The notes under the pieces were generated by a model. The model did not search any database. It saw nothing but the letters and a program-made list of their open reading frames with translations, and was not told the origin of the DNA. Positions 32,017 through 43,209 of a stretch of 64,000 bases of DNA are shown here, in pieces (the first letter of the stretch is position 1; each line of letters starts with the position of its first letter). Source of the DNA: Otatea glauca (Eukaryota > Streptophyta > Magnoliopsida > Poales > Poaceae). The translations under genes were made by a program, and so were the position numbers. The stretch spans positions 13,878,216 through 13,942,215 of the forward strand of contig CM070725.1 of NCBI GenBank assembly GCA_036346275.1, given 5' to 3'.

Positions 32017-32023
32017 TATAAAA
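32017..32023 (+). promoter_or_regulatory. TATA box of element E
   Basis: TATAAAA in the context GGTCTATAAAAGCGCC. Transcription would start about 30 bases further on, giving an R/U5 of roughly 370 bases. Confidence 0.75.
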
Positions 32024-32417
32024 GCGCCAGGACTACCCCGATCAAAAGAGAGCGAGAGATAGACCGAAAAGAGAGCACAAACACAAGGAGGCAGCACCAA
32101 GACACACTCATATGTCAGACCGCCTCACCGAGCTCCCCCTCGGCCACCACTTCCGAGTGGCCCCGAGGTCGAGCTCCCTGCTCATCCTCCCCCGAGGAGC
32201 CTATTAGTCATCTTTCGCCACGGCAAGACTGAGTAGAGCTATTACCCGTCCTAGGGGCTCGAACCAAGATAAACCCCGTGTCTCCCTGCTCGCTTGCCCT
32301 TCTTCCTCGAAATGTGCCCGCGACGCCCTCTTTCCCGGACGAGCACGACTTGGGGTCTCACCCCTTTACACGATCCTTCCTCCCTCTTTGCGGTTGGCGA
32401 TCCCGATCGTCGACAGC

Positions 32418-32436
32418 TGGCGCCCACCGTGGGGCC
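32418..32436 (+). other. Primer binding site of element E
   Basis: TGGCGCCCACCGTGGGGCC, two bases after the LTR end. This is a primer site typical of Tat-lineage elements in monocots. Confidence 0.88.
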
Positions 32437-32501
32437 TGAAGTTTCGTTCGTCCGAAGCTCATCGTCTCAGAATCGTCAGCACCTCCGGCTTCACCGACAA
32501 C

Positions 32502-34560
32502 ATGTCGCGATCAGCAAGCTCGGGCTCGAGCGCGGCCCCTGAGTACCAAGGCTCCACCTCCATGCTCTCACCCTCGCTGCCGCCTCGCGAACGCCGGGTC
32601 TTCATGGCCGGCAGTCACGAGGTGACTCCGGGGGTGGATGATGGCGGCTCGGAGACTCCGCAGGAGGCGCGTCACCTCGCTCAGGTCGCCATCAACTAAG
32701 CCACCATTCGGCGAGAGGAGCACGCAATGGCCCACTCTCCATCCGGACAGCTCAGTCCCTCCCGCCCAGACGAGCCTGTCCGGGAGCGCCCTGGGCCATC
32801 GCCCGGGTCATGGCTGACCCCGCTCGGACCGGCTCAGCCCTCTTCCGACGATCCCTCACCGAAGAGCTCAACAGAGCAACCGACGATGTTGCGCCTTTGC
32901 GTCCAGTGCGGCGCCTGGACTCCGAGTCTCGCCCCTTTGCGAGCGGTGGTGATTCACCGCGAGATCGCCGGCCGTTCCGCCAACAGACTCCTTACCCGCG
33001 GGCGCGTACCTGTCACCGTCCCTTCTGCCTCGCCAGGGGGAGGACGTGGCGCGCGGGCACACCCGCCGGCAGCAGAGCAACATTGATGCTCGCTCGAGCA
33101 GTAACGCTTCCGGAGGCCTTTCCCCGGACTTTTCGCCCAGGTGCCAAAAGGTTCGCAACCGCCCGCGCCACCGTCCCAATGACGTTCTTGCTGACCGACG
33201 CGGCCGGCGCGGGGTGCACCGTCGGCTCGAGTTTCCCCTACCGGCGGACGACGATTCCAACGCCAACAGCGGCGGCAGCGACCTCCCGGCCTACGGCTGC
33301 CCGACGTACTCAGACGACTTCCGTCGAGTGCGCTGGCCGGCCCGGTTTAAGCCAGCAATAATAGAGTGGTTTGACGGACCAAGAACCCCGCAGAGTTCCT
33401 CTCCATATACTCCACCGCCATCTTGGCGACCGGCGGGGATGAGACCGCAATGGCCAACTATCTCTCTACCATCCTGGACAGAGCCGCCCGCACCTAGCTC
33501 TTCAACTAGGCGCCCGACGCCTTCCGGTCATGGCACCAGTTGCGGAGCGCCCTCCACTCCAACTTCCAGAGCTGCTACGAGCGGTCTGGACGAGAAAGGG
33601 ACCTGGACCGTGTCATCCAGGGGAAGGGCGAGCCCCTCCGAGAATTCATGCGCCGTTTTACCCGCGCACAGAACTCGATTCCCAACATCTCCGATGAGAC
33701 TGTCATCAAGGCCTTCAAGTTCGGCGTCCGCGACAGACGTCTCACGGAGGACCTCGAGATCACTACAAAGCTTACCGTCAACAAGCTGTTTCGCATGGCG
33801 GAGCGCTACGCAGATGTGGACGACGCCGTCTACTGGAAGTACGACTACGACCGAGGCAAGCTCGGCCTCGCCTTTGGCGAGGCAGGGCCCTCTGGTGCCA
33901 AGGAAGGAGGTCCAGCCCCGCGCGACAAGAAGCGGGGGAAAGACCACGGCGCTGGAGGCGACCAGCTCCGGGTGGTCGCCGCAATCGACAACAGGCGCGA
34001 TGGGGCCCAAGCGCGCCAGCCCGACCGCCGAGGGCCTCGGCCCCAGCAGAATCGCCCATGGCCTCAGCAAGCACCGCGCCGGCCCCAGCATGGACAAGGT
34101 CGGGCCGGGCTCCCTCGGGCAGACGACCGACCTTGGGGCAACGAGGAACAGCTCCGCCTCGACGCCGACAAATTCTGCCCGTTCCGTCAAATCCATGGCC
34201 ACGACCTACGAAGTTGCAGAACGTGGCTGTGCAAGCTGGATGCCTTTTATAGAGGGCACGGAGAGATGCCCACGCTCCCGAGGGGCAACGAGCGGCCCGG
34301 CAAAAGCGACGCCGACGAGGACCAAGCAGGCCCCGGCCTGGAGTTCCAGCAGGGCGACCGCCGTGTGGATGTCATCTTTGGTGGCTCTTCAGCATATTGG
34401 TCCCGACGCGAGTTGAAGGACGCCGCACGCACCGTATACCAAGCCACCGTCTGGAGGTCCACCGACCAACCCTGCAGGTGGGACGGTGTGCCCATCACCT
34501 TCTCCCGAGACGATGCTCCCTCGGGGATGTCCGAGACTTCAAGACTGCCCTGGTCGTCGC
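32502..34560 (+). pseudogene. Element E gag
   Basis: The start is the Met at 32502-32504 (MSRSASSGSS), 66 bases after the primer site. A stop interrupts after about 65 codons. The middle (about 33280-33390) has DDFRRVRWPARFKPAI, the entry into the capsid fold, then the frame shifts near 33390. The long open piece 33540-34571 holds the capsid C-terminal half (LREFMRRFTRAQNSIPNISD and VIKAFKFGVRD), a Pro/Arg/Gln-rich linker and the CPFRQIHGHDLRSCRTW zinc knuckle. The last part (VDVIFGGSSAYWSRRELKDA) leads into protease. The overlapping frame at 33390-34416 is a shadow. Confidence 0.87.
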
Positions 34561-35131
34561 CCCGACCATAAGCAACGCCGTCGTCGGCCGAGTCATGGTT
34601 AACGAGGGAAGCTCTCTCAACCTGCTCTTGGCAAGCGCGCTGGACCGGATGCAGATACCCCAGGCGAAAATCAAGAATATAGTGGTCCCTTTCTTCAGCA
34701 TCGTGCCAGGAAGCTCGACCACTTCGCTCGGGCAGGTGGTTCTGCCTGTCACCTTTGGCGACTCGGCGAACTTCCGCACCAAGCTGATCACCTTCGAGGT
34801 CGTAGATGGCGACCTCCCCTACAACGCCATCCTCGGGCGGCCGGCCCTGATCAAATTCATGGCCGCAAATCACTACGGGCACCAGTGTATGAAGCTCCCG
34901 GGGCCCGACGGCATCATAACGGTCCGCGGGGACCTCAAGGCGACGCACGACTGCGAGGAAAAGGCCCTGGCGCTCGCCGGCATGCTGCCTCAGCAAGGCC
35001 CCGAGGTGACCCGGAAGAGCGCCCGTCGAAAGGCGGCCATCCAGCCCAGTGGCCCTACCAAGACCGTGCAACTCGAGGCGGGGAGCTCGGGCAAGTGCGC
35101 CTGCGTTTTCGCTCAGCTCGACCCAAAATAG
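34561..35131 (+). pseudogene. Element E aspartic protease with a lost catalytic Asp
   Basis: The frame that ends at 35131 carries the Tat protease: VVAPTISNAVVGRVMV, then NEGSSLNLLLASALD where relatives have DGGSSLN, and DLPYNAILGRPAL near the end. Both changes (GAC to AAC, and GGx to GAG) are G-to-A. Without the Asp the enzyme cannot cleave. The piece is otherwise open for about 190 codons and ends in TAG, where a Gln codon is likely, before running on into RT. Confidence 0.85.
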
Positions 35132-36072
35132 GAAGACGAGCTCGTCACCTTCCTCCGAGATAATAAAAGCATTTTTGCATGGGAACCCGTGGACATGCCG
35201 AGGGTCCCACGGGAGGTGGTTGAGCACAAACTGCAAATAAAGCCTGACTGCAGGCCCGTGCGCTAGAAACTGCGGCGCTTCTCCCTTGAGAAGGCAGCCA
35301 TAATCACAGAGCATGTTGATAAGCTCCTGAAGGTTGGCTTCGTTCGTGAGGTCAATTACTCCGAATGGCTGGCCAACCCTGTAATTGTACAAAAGAAAGA
35401 TGAGAAATAGAGGATGTGCATCGATCACACGGGCTTAAACACCGCGTGCCCCAAAGACAACTTCCCTCTTCCACGTATAGTCCAGATTGTGGACTCCACT
35501 GCCAACGCCAAAATATTGAGTTTCCTCGACGCCTACTCCGGCTACCACCAGATCAAGCTCGCCATAGAAGACGAGAACAAAACCGCCTTCATCACGCCGT
35601 TTGGAACCTTCTGCTACACAACCATGTCGTTCGGTCTCCGCACCGTGGGCGCAACGTTCTAGCGGCTGATGGTCAAGACCTTCGACCTGTAGATCGGCCG
35701 AAACCTTGAGGTCTACATCGACGACATCATCGTCAAAAGCTCCTCCGAGGCCGACCACGTCAACGACCTAGCCGAGACCTTCGCCAGTCTAAACAAGTTC
35801 GGCGTCAAGCTTAATCCCGAGAAGTGCGTCTTCAGCACGACCTCCAAAAAGGTGCTCGGCTACATGGTCAGGGGCTCGGGCGTGGGCCCGAACCTAGAGA
35901 AAATCGAGGCAATCGAGCGGATGGCTGCTCCGACGTCGGTAAAGCAAGTCCAGAGTCTCACCGGCCGCGTCATTGCCCTCAGCCGCTTTATCTCTCGGCT
36001 CGACGAACGAGGGCTGCCCTTCTTCAGGATCCTGTGCAGGCATGGGGGCTTCGAGTGGACCCCCGGAGCCTA
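35132..36072 (+). pseudogene. Element E reverse transcriptase
   Basis: One frame can be read throughout with TAG stops: PVR*KLRRFS, VQKKDEK*RMCIDHTGLN, ILSFLDAYSGYHQIKLA, TAFITPFGTFCYTTMSFGL, GATF*RLM, and the active site LEVYIDDIIVKS, followed by KCVFSTTSKKVLGYMV and FEWTPGA*RSF. All stops here are TAG, four of them at positions where the family has Gln and one at Trp. There are no frameshifts between 35260 and 36072, so only point changes inactivate the RT. Confidence 0.9.
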
Positions 36073-37402
36073 GCGGTCCTTCGACGAGCTCAAGGCAACC
36101 TCTCAAGTCCACCTCTGCTGATGACTCTGCAACAGGGCGAAGTGCTGTTGCTCTACATCGCGGCCACGACCCAGCCGTTAGCGCGGTCCTGGTAGCCGAG
36201 CGGGCCGGGCGACAGCACCCGATCCACTACATCAGCGAGGTGCTTCACGGGCCAAAAGAGCGCTACCCTCTGGTCCAGAAGCTCCTCTATGCCCTCTTCA
36301 TGGCCTCGCGCAAGCTTCGACACTACTTCCAGGCGCATGCGGTGGTTGTCCCGAGCGGGCTCCGCTCGGGGAGATTCTCAGGAACCCGGAGGCCGAAGGT
36401 CGCATCGCCAAGTGGGCCATGGAGCTGGTCGAGTTTGACCTCCGCTTCGTGGCCCGCGCAGCCATCAAATCGCAGACGTTGGCCGACTTCGTGGTCGAGC
36501 AAACGACCGAGCCTGCCCCCGAACCCGAGGTCGAGGTCGAAGACCCTTGGACCATGTTTTTTGACGGGTCAAGGTCGTTTGAGCGCTCAGGGGCTGGCGT
36601 CCTCATCGTCACCCCTCAGGGTGACCATCTAAGGTATGTGGTCCGCTTTGGCTTTCCCGCAACCAATAACGCGGCGGAATATGAAGCCCTCTTGGCTGGC
36701 CTGCGAGCTTGCAAGTCCCTAGGCATCCACCGCCTGGTTGTTAAGGGGGACTCCCAGCTCGTCGTCAATCAGTGCAACAAAGACTATCAATGTTCGGACC
36801 CGCTAATGGCCAAGTATCTCGCCGAAGTGTGCAAGATGGAAAGATGGTTCCTGAACGTGAAGATCCAACACGTGCCAAGGAAGGACAACTCCACCGCCGA
36901 CCTCCTGTCTAGGCTCGGATCGTCCGGCGATGAGCTCCCGCTAGACATCATCCTCGAGACCTTGGCCACGCCATCCGTCACCGACAAGGAAGACCCGGTG
37001 GCCCTCCTCGAGAGTGTCCCCTCGTGGATGGACCCGATCGTCAAGTTCCTCGACCGCGGGGAGCTCCCTGCTACTCCGGCCGAGAGGAGCAGGATCCGAC
37101 GCTGCGCTAGCTCGTACAGGCTCATCGGCGGGCAGCTTTACCGTCGAGGAGCCCTGGGCATTTTGTCAAAATGCATCACTCCCGAGGAGGGTAAGTACTT
37201 GCTCAGCGACATACATTCTGGCCTATGCAGCGCTCACTCTTCTTTCAGGACAATGGTCGGGAAGGCGTTCCGAATGGGATTTTATTGGCCGACAGCGCTC
37301 GAGGATGCTCAAGACATTGTCCGCGCTTGCCAGGCCTGCCAGTTCCATGCTCGGAAGGCCCGACAGCCGGCCTATGCCTTGCAGACCATTCCCCTCTCCT
37401 TG
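36073..37402 (+). pseudogene. Element E RNase H, second RNase H and integrase N-terminus
   Basis: RNase H (36073-36420) is broken by stops and a frameshift. From 36419 a long open frame encodes the aRNH domain (WTMFFDGSRSFERSGAGVLI, NNAAEYEALLAGLRAC, VVKGDSQLVV, then HVPRKDNSTADLLSR) and the integrase zinc-binding domain (HSGLCSAHSSFRTM, then CQACQFHARK). The frame is cut by element F at 37402 after ALQTIPLS. The open frame runs 13 codons into F's LTR and stops at 37441, so its last residues are not part of integrase. Confidence 0.9.
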
Positions 37403-38310
37403 TGTCGCGCCCGGAATTTGAATTCCAAACACCTTGTGTGAGACACCAGTCCAGGATCACGCTAGTGCTCACAGATACAACAGAGATTAATACCATCACA
37501 CATACACAGCGGAAAAATAACGATAATGTATTAAATTCAAATTAAACTATTAAGACCTTAAGGTCAGCCTTACAATATTAAGCCACGCAGGGCTAAGTTC
37601 AGAGTAAATAAATGATAGTAGCGGAATTATAAAATTATTCGTGGCGCCTCAGTTTGCCACAGGCAACTGACTGGGCCTTCCCCCTAGTTAGCCGGGTCAT
37701 CATTCTTCTCCTCCTCATACGCTTGCGGTGCTTCATCTTCTGATATTGTGATTATGGAGGGGTGAGTACATTGGTACTCAACAAGCTATGCACAGAATGC
37801 AACCTAATATGCTACATGCCAGGCTTATTCCAATGGAATGGCTTAAAGGGTAATTTGCAATAAACAGCATTTAACAAGTAACATAGGTAGATTCAAAAGC
37901 AGTAAAAAAAACAAGTAGAATTAACAATAATTTTTCTAGAAGTTACGTAAAAGCATTTCCACATCCTAATCCATACTTCCATCAACTTTATCTTTTAACC
38001 CAACCAAATTTTTAATAAAGTCTAACCCTTGACCGTAATCCCCGAGCAATGTCCAATACCGTGGACACGGCTATTCGAATAGTTTGTACACTCTGCAGAG
38101 GTTATACACTTTACCCACACGATATAGTTAAACACCACACAGGCGAGTAACCATAACAAAGTCTTTCCGAAACTTCTATCCTCGCATGCGTACCTCCCGG
38201 TATAGTCCCCACTGTCCCTTCCCTTTTGCGGAGCGGAAGTACAGGGCTAACGTATACCGTTGAAGAGATGTAAGACCGATCCGGTAAACACTACACCCTT
38301 CTTTCCACAT
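37403..38310 (-). repeat. Element F 3' LTR, left part (R/U5 side)
   Basis: It matches 57572-58457 of the 5' LTR from TGTCGCGCCCGGAATTTG to CTTTCCACAT, where element D begins. The CACAT at 38306-38310 is one copy of D's target duplication. Confidence 0.95.
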
Positions 38311-39942
38311 TGAAGGACCGAGATGGCGAACAGAGGGGGGGTGAATGGTCGCAAATAAAAATTCCCCCAAGATACTCCAACAAAAACCTCGACAAGATCG
38401 CTCAAAAGGAATTGTGAAAAACCCGAAAAACTAGACAACTATGTGTACCCCAAGCTTGCATGGATAAGTACCATAAAATATGTGGGGATTTTTGAGTCAC
38501 AATCCTGGTTGTCTAGTTTCCAAGATAAAGAGGAATCAATTCAAACTCTTGCTTTTAGAAAGGACATCAATTCAAATCACAAAAGTCACTTTCAGAAAAG
38601 CAAAAACAGAATTTCCAGAACTTGTCCTCAATTTGCACAGGAGGTTGGTGGGTTTCTGTAGGTCACAAAATTTTGAGAATTTTTCTCCCAATGAGCATCA
38701 GAGTCGTGAAGAACGCCACCAAATTTCGCCTCAAAAATCCTTACAGAAAAAACAGGAAAAATCTAAGAACACAGTATGCTCAAGAACTTCGAGCAGAAAG
38801 TTTGGGGCTCGGTTTTCACCTCATGGCGCCCAAACGGTGCAACAAGTGAACTCCAAAATTTTTCTACAGGTGTATATCAGAGTCCCGCACCTCCTCCAAC
38901 AATAATCACTCAAAAAGGATTTTTCTATACTTTTACAAAAATCAAACACTGACTGCTGCGCGAAGAACAAGTTCTGAACAAAGTTGGAACTTGAAAGAAA
39001 AGATGTTCTCTACTCAATCCAAGAGTGCAAAAGAGATGTAAAACCATATGAACACAGTCAAAACATCCAAGATCAGCAGCATTTAGAAGGAGGGGAGGCA
39101 AATCCAAATTACTTGAAAGTAAATTGCGGAATGTAATTATGGAAAGTAAATGCTGAATTTAAATTGCGTAAAGTAAAGACATAATATAAATGCGCAAAAT
39201 AAATTCAGAGGTGGATGAATAAAACTTTCATTTCTGGAAGGGGAGGTTACAAAGCCTCACATTCTTGAGGGCAAAGCTCAAATGAGCATCAAAAACCTCA
39301 ACACCTTCAAGGGAAGGAGGCTACCCCTCCACCCCTATTTATACTACTCTTGGGCCACCTACCACCCTTGGATGAGTCCCTCAACCCTAGAGCACTCATC
39401 TAAGGCTAGGATTAACCCACACACACAGCCATGCAAGGGCTAACCCAAAACCCACACACATACCGGGTTTTCTTGCACGGTTTTCAAAGCATACTACCTA
39501 GACCCGCTAACCTATCAACTAGACCTCAATCCGACGGCCCTCATTGATCCACGCGCATCTAGCTAGCATCAACTCCTTTCCTTGTCTTCTTGACTTGCCC
39601 GGACTCGCCTCCGATCATCTTCCGCGATCTCCCAACCGTCTCGACCTCCGACGCTCTCGCCTAGTCCCGGCCATCCTTCGCCTCACCATGACCTAGCACC
39701 GCCGCCTGCAACCATCAAAGACAAGGAAACTCCTCACATAGCAATGCCCACAAAGATGTGCAATAAACCATCCAACTCATCACTACTGCGGCCCATACGA
39801 CCAGATCGCCACTCTGGCAGAGACAACTCAAATTGCTTCATTTTGAAAATCAATCCAAATCAAACTCAAACTTGAGCACACCTTGCTCAAATAAAGTCAA
39901 ATACTCATCACAAACATGGATGGACCTCCACATGGTCCTTCA
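38311..39942 (-). repeat. Element D 3' LTR
   Basis: 1632 bases. It begins TGAAGGACCGAGATGG and ends ACATGGTCCTTCA on the plus strand. A TATA box (TATAAATA on the minus strand) lies at 39336-39343. It matches 47644-49266 apart from scattered single-base and short indels. Confidence 0.95.
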
Positions 39943-41833
39943 ATCTCCCCTTGATGAGTATATTGACAAACCACACAAAAGGCATAAATTTGAGTTTGAA
40001 GAAAATGAAGAAGAAAGCAATTTTTAGTTGCAAAGTCAAACTTGGTCCAAAGATAGAAATTAGAACCATGACCAAGTTGATTTAAGAGGAATTCAGATTT
40101 TAGAAGTTTTCAACAAAACTCTAAAATCAAACTAAACATGTCAAATGTGATTATGAGATTATGATCCAAAAGTAGTAGCATAGTTTTACAAAGATCATAA
40201 TAACCAAATAAGCATTCACATTTTTATCATTTTAGTGATGCCTTTTCTACGCTTTCTCCCCTTTGGCAATATAGGCATCAATTTTTTATGTATGCATGAA
40301 ATGCAATCGAAAGAGCTTTGAAGATTATCCAATTGATCAAAATGGAAGGATATTACACCAAGCTTGTCAATTTCGAAGATGACTAAACTAAGACATGTCC
40401 AAGTGCAAATACGAGCTTAGTTTTGAATATTTCATTTTAGCAAGATTAGACAAGTGCAACACTTAGCTTTAGTTTCAAAAATAGAAGAATAGCCACTCTA
40501 AGGATCAAAAGGAAAACCTAGAGTTCAACCTACTCAACACTTTGGGAATCTAGAAGAGCATACAAGGTCCTTCGGCTCATTTATCACTTAATGCAAATTT
40601 TGATTTATCATCATACAAGACATAGCGGGTGCAAATGTTTGACATTATTTGCATTCTTTACCCACATATGTCTTTGTTTTTAATTTATTTGCATTTTCTT
40701 TTGACAACCAATTGACTCAAGCCGTGTGCGACCATCTCAAGATGAACTCTTAAGAGGATGGTCTAGGTCAAACACGATGTATTCCAAGTTCATCCCAAGT
40801 GCAATGGGAAGCGGTCTTGTGAATGCAAGGTGTTGAGTCATATGTGCACAAGAAGAGTCAATTTTGTTTAATTTTCATTTTTTTGCACAATGATTCATGA
40901 GCAATTGAAGGACTCTAGCATGGATCAAACTAGTTTCACCTAAGTTGCTATAGGGACTCTAGAGAACTCCTAAATTTCTCAAATTATGGCACAAACCTCT
41001 AGAGAAGAAACCTAGCAAGTAAAAGCAACAAGTTTCATCAAGTTTTTCATTTAAGGCTTATTTCATTTTTAAGCTTAGCAAGTTAAATGAACTTGGACAT
41101 ACCTAAGCTAGTGATTTTCTTCAAATGATGTAGCATGGTGTATAGCATGAAGAAGAAATCAATTGCATAATAGACAAAGCTCATAAAACAAAAATGCAAT
41201 TTAAATGCAATGCATGAACAGATTCCCAAACTCCCCTCAACAAATGAATCAATTTTAAGCTCAAATCTGGTTAAAGTTGAGTTATTATCAAGATTAGGCA
41301 TAAAGAAAACCGAATGAACTCAATAACAACCAAAAAGCAGAATGAGGAGAAGAAGCGAGAAACTGCAAAACTGGATGGCTATTGAGCATAGATAAGATAG
41401 AAGAGACTCACTACGGCTTAGACTCGCCTTATCTTCCCAGTGGATCGACATAGGGAAGCGACTCTAGATCCCAACTAAGGAGTGCACATGCACTGTCTAC
41501 CCAGGAGGCCCAATACCGCTAGACTTATAAGACCGTGAGGGAACTCAACCTAGAGAGAAGAGAGAACAACTAATCACGCATGATAGCAACCTAAAGCACA
41601 AGATAAGAGGTCCATGTAAGGCATGCTGAAGTCTAAGTGAGTGAACTCAACTCAAGAAAACAAGCCCAAAGTCACCCAAAAGAAACACAAAGAAAAGAAA
41701 AGCTGTCGAAGAAAACATATTACATAATATACAAACCAGCTCCCCTCACGAAAGGCCGTAAGGGCTCACGACTCCAAGCTCACTCCTCAAGGCAACAAAT
41801 CTGGAGCTATCCAAAGGCTTGGTGAAGATATCG
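39943..41833 (-). other. Element D 3' untranslated region with several polypurine-like sites
   Basis: 1.9 kb without a long open frame separates the end of RNase H from the 3' LTR. The minus strand has CATCAAGGGGAGAT abutting the LTR (39943-39956), AAAGGGGAGAAAG (about 40246-40260) and TTGAGGGGAGTTT (about 41234-41246). Multiple polypurine tracts before the 3' LTR are described for Sireviruses. No env-like frame is visible. Confidence 0.75.
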
Positions 41834-42400
41834 CTAATCAAGGTCACTCTCTCGAATCGAAGCACGATATCTCCTTCTCCACATGGTCTCTAAGGAAGTG
41901 ATATCTAATATCAATGTGCTTGGTCCGGAATGTTGTACTGGGTTTTTAGCAATGCAAATAGCTGAAGTGTTGTCACGAAAAGTGGCACACTCTCTATCTC
42001 TAACCCATAGTCCCGTAAGGTCGATCTCATCCAGAGCACTGCTACAAAGAATCGCAAAGAACATACTCGGCCTCGGTGGATCTGGCAACCCTGATCGCTT
42101 CCTAGATGACCAAGAAACAAGAGAAGTGCCAATGAATTGGCAAGTGCCGGCGTTCTTCCTATCTATCCTACACCACAGAAAGTCGGCATCGGAAAAGGCT
42201 CTAAGAGATAGACAAGAAGACGAAGAGTACCAAATACCATAATCGCAGGTAGCACGAAGGTACTGAAGATGCGCTTGATCGCGGGCGGTGAGAGGCGCGA
42301 GGAGAAGCTTGAAATCGAGCGCACGGACACACAAAGAAAATGTATGTCCGCCTCAAGCGTTGAGGTACAAGAGGAGCCGATCATGTTCAAACTCCTTTTG
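41834..42400 (-). pseudogene. Element D RNase H (copia type)
   Basis: An open piece of 166 codons includes FSDADF, CRIDRKNAGTCQFIGTSLVSW and then DNTSAICIAKNPVQH, the usual copia RNase H blocks. Between them (about 42030-42110) the frame drifts: the expected TAEAEY-type block is scrambled by short deletions around a CTG. The last part before 41834 is also out of frame. The enzyme would degrade RNA in RNA-DNA hybrids; this copy is damaged, or the sequence has errors. Confidence 0.85.
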
Positions 42401-42401
42401 A

Positions 42402-43158
42402 TCAGCAGCTCACCATCCTCATCGGGCTCGAGGACGTAGTGGTGGCCATAGGAGTCATCACCGCTTCCCATCGACATGTCGGCGCCTCAGAGGTCACGGG
42501 TATATTTGCCTTGATGCAAGAAAGTACCTCCCGAGTCCGCTTGATTTGGAAGCCAAGAAAGTAGCTCAACTCGCCCATCATACTCATCTCAAACTCAGTG
42601 CTCATCACCTCGTAAAACTGAGACACAAGCGAATGAGACGAGCCACCAAAAATGATATCGTCCACATAAATCTGGACAAGAAGAAAATGAGACTCATGGT
42701 GTCTGATGAATAAAGTTTTGTCTACTATACCCATTTTGAAGTCATGGCTGAGAAGATAAGACTTGAGCCTCTCATACCATGATCTAGGGGCCTGCTTGAG
42801 TCCATACAAAGCTTTGGAGAGCTTGTATACATGACTCGAAACTTGGGGTTCTCGAACTCGGAGGTTGTTTGACATAAACCTCTTCCTCAATATAGCCATT
42901 GAGGAATGCACTCTTGACATCCATTTGATAGAGCTTGAAACCCTGGGATGCAGAGAATGCAAGTAGGATCCTAATAGCCTCTAGTCTAGCTACAGGGGCA
43001 AAGGTCTCCTCAAAGTCAAGACCCTCAACCTGAGAAAAGCCCTGTGCAACTAGCCTAGCCTTGTTACGAATGACAACCCCATCCTCACTCTGCTTATTTT
43101 TGAACACCCACTTGGTCCCAATGACATTATGACCAGATGGGGCTCGACAAGTCGCCAT
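42402..43158 (-). pseudogene. Element D reverse transcriptase (copia type)
   Basis: Two overlapping open pieces. 42784-43158 has [56 protein letters not shown] and [12 protein letters not shown]. 42402-42962 has [15 protein letters not shown], the active site VQIYVDDIIFGG and FEMSMMGELSYFLG. One frameshift near 42830 separates them. The motifs are those of the Ty1/copia RT, with the catalytic YVDD intact. Confidence 0.93.
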
Positions 43159-43209
43159 ACCTTGTTCCTCTCAAAGTTCTCAAGTTCTCATGCATAGCAT
43201 TAATCCACG

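Larger units (their letters stand above)
31575..32415 (+). repeat. 5' LTR of element E
   Basis: It starts TGTCGGGGATCGG and ends CCGATCGTCGACA, with short inverted ends TGTCG/CGACA, two bases before the primer site. It contains a run of CCCCGAGCTCGG-like words (31635-31712), a 40-bp tandem repeat and a TATA box. The 3' LTR is outside the window. Confidence 0.88.

Noticed and set aside
32868..33266. 132-codon minus-strand frame rich in Arg and Ser
   Set aside because: It is antisense to the gag N-terminal region of element E, with no motif.
33390..34416. Long plus-strand frame continuing from 33046
   Set aside because: After about 33390 the true gag frame is another one, with capsid and zinc-knuckle motifs; the rest of this frame is low-complexity Ser/Thr/Arg shadow.
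34247..35428. 393-codon open frame on the minus strand, and a 224-codon one at 33528-34202
   Set aside because: They lie antisense to the gag, protease and RT frames of element E, which carry recognisable motifs. GC-rich sequence produces long shadow frames.
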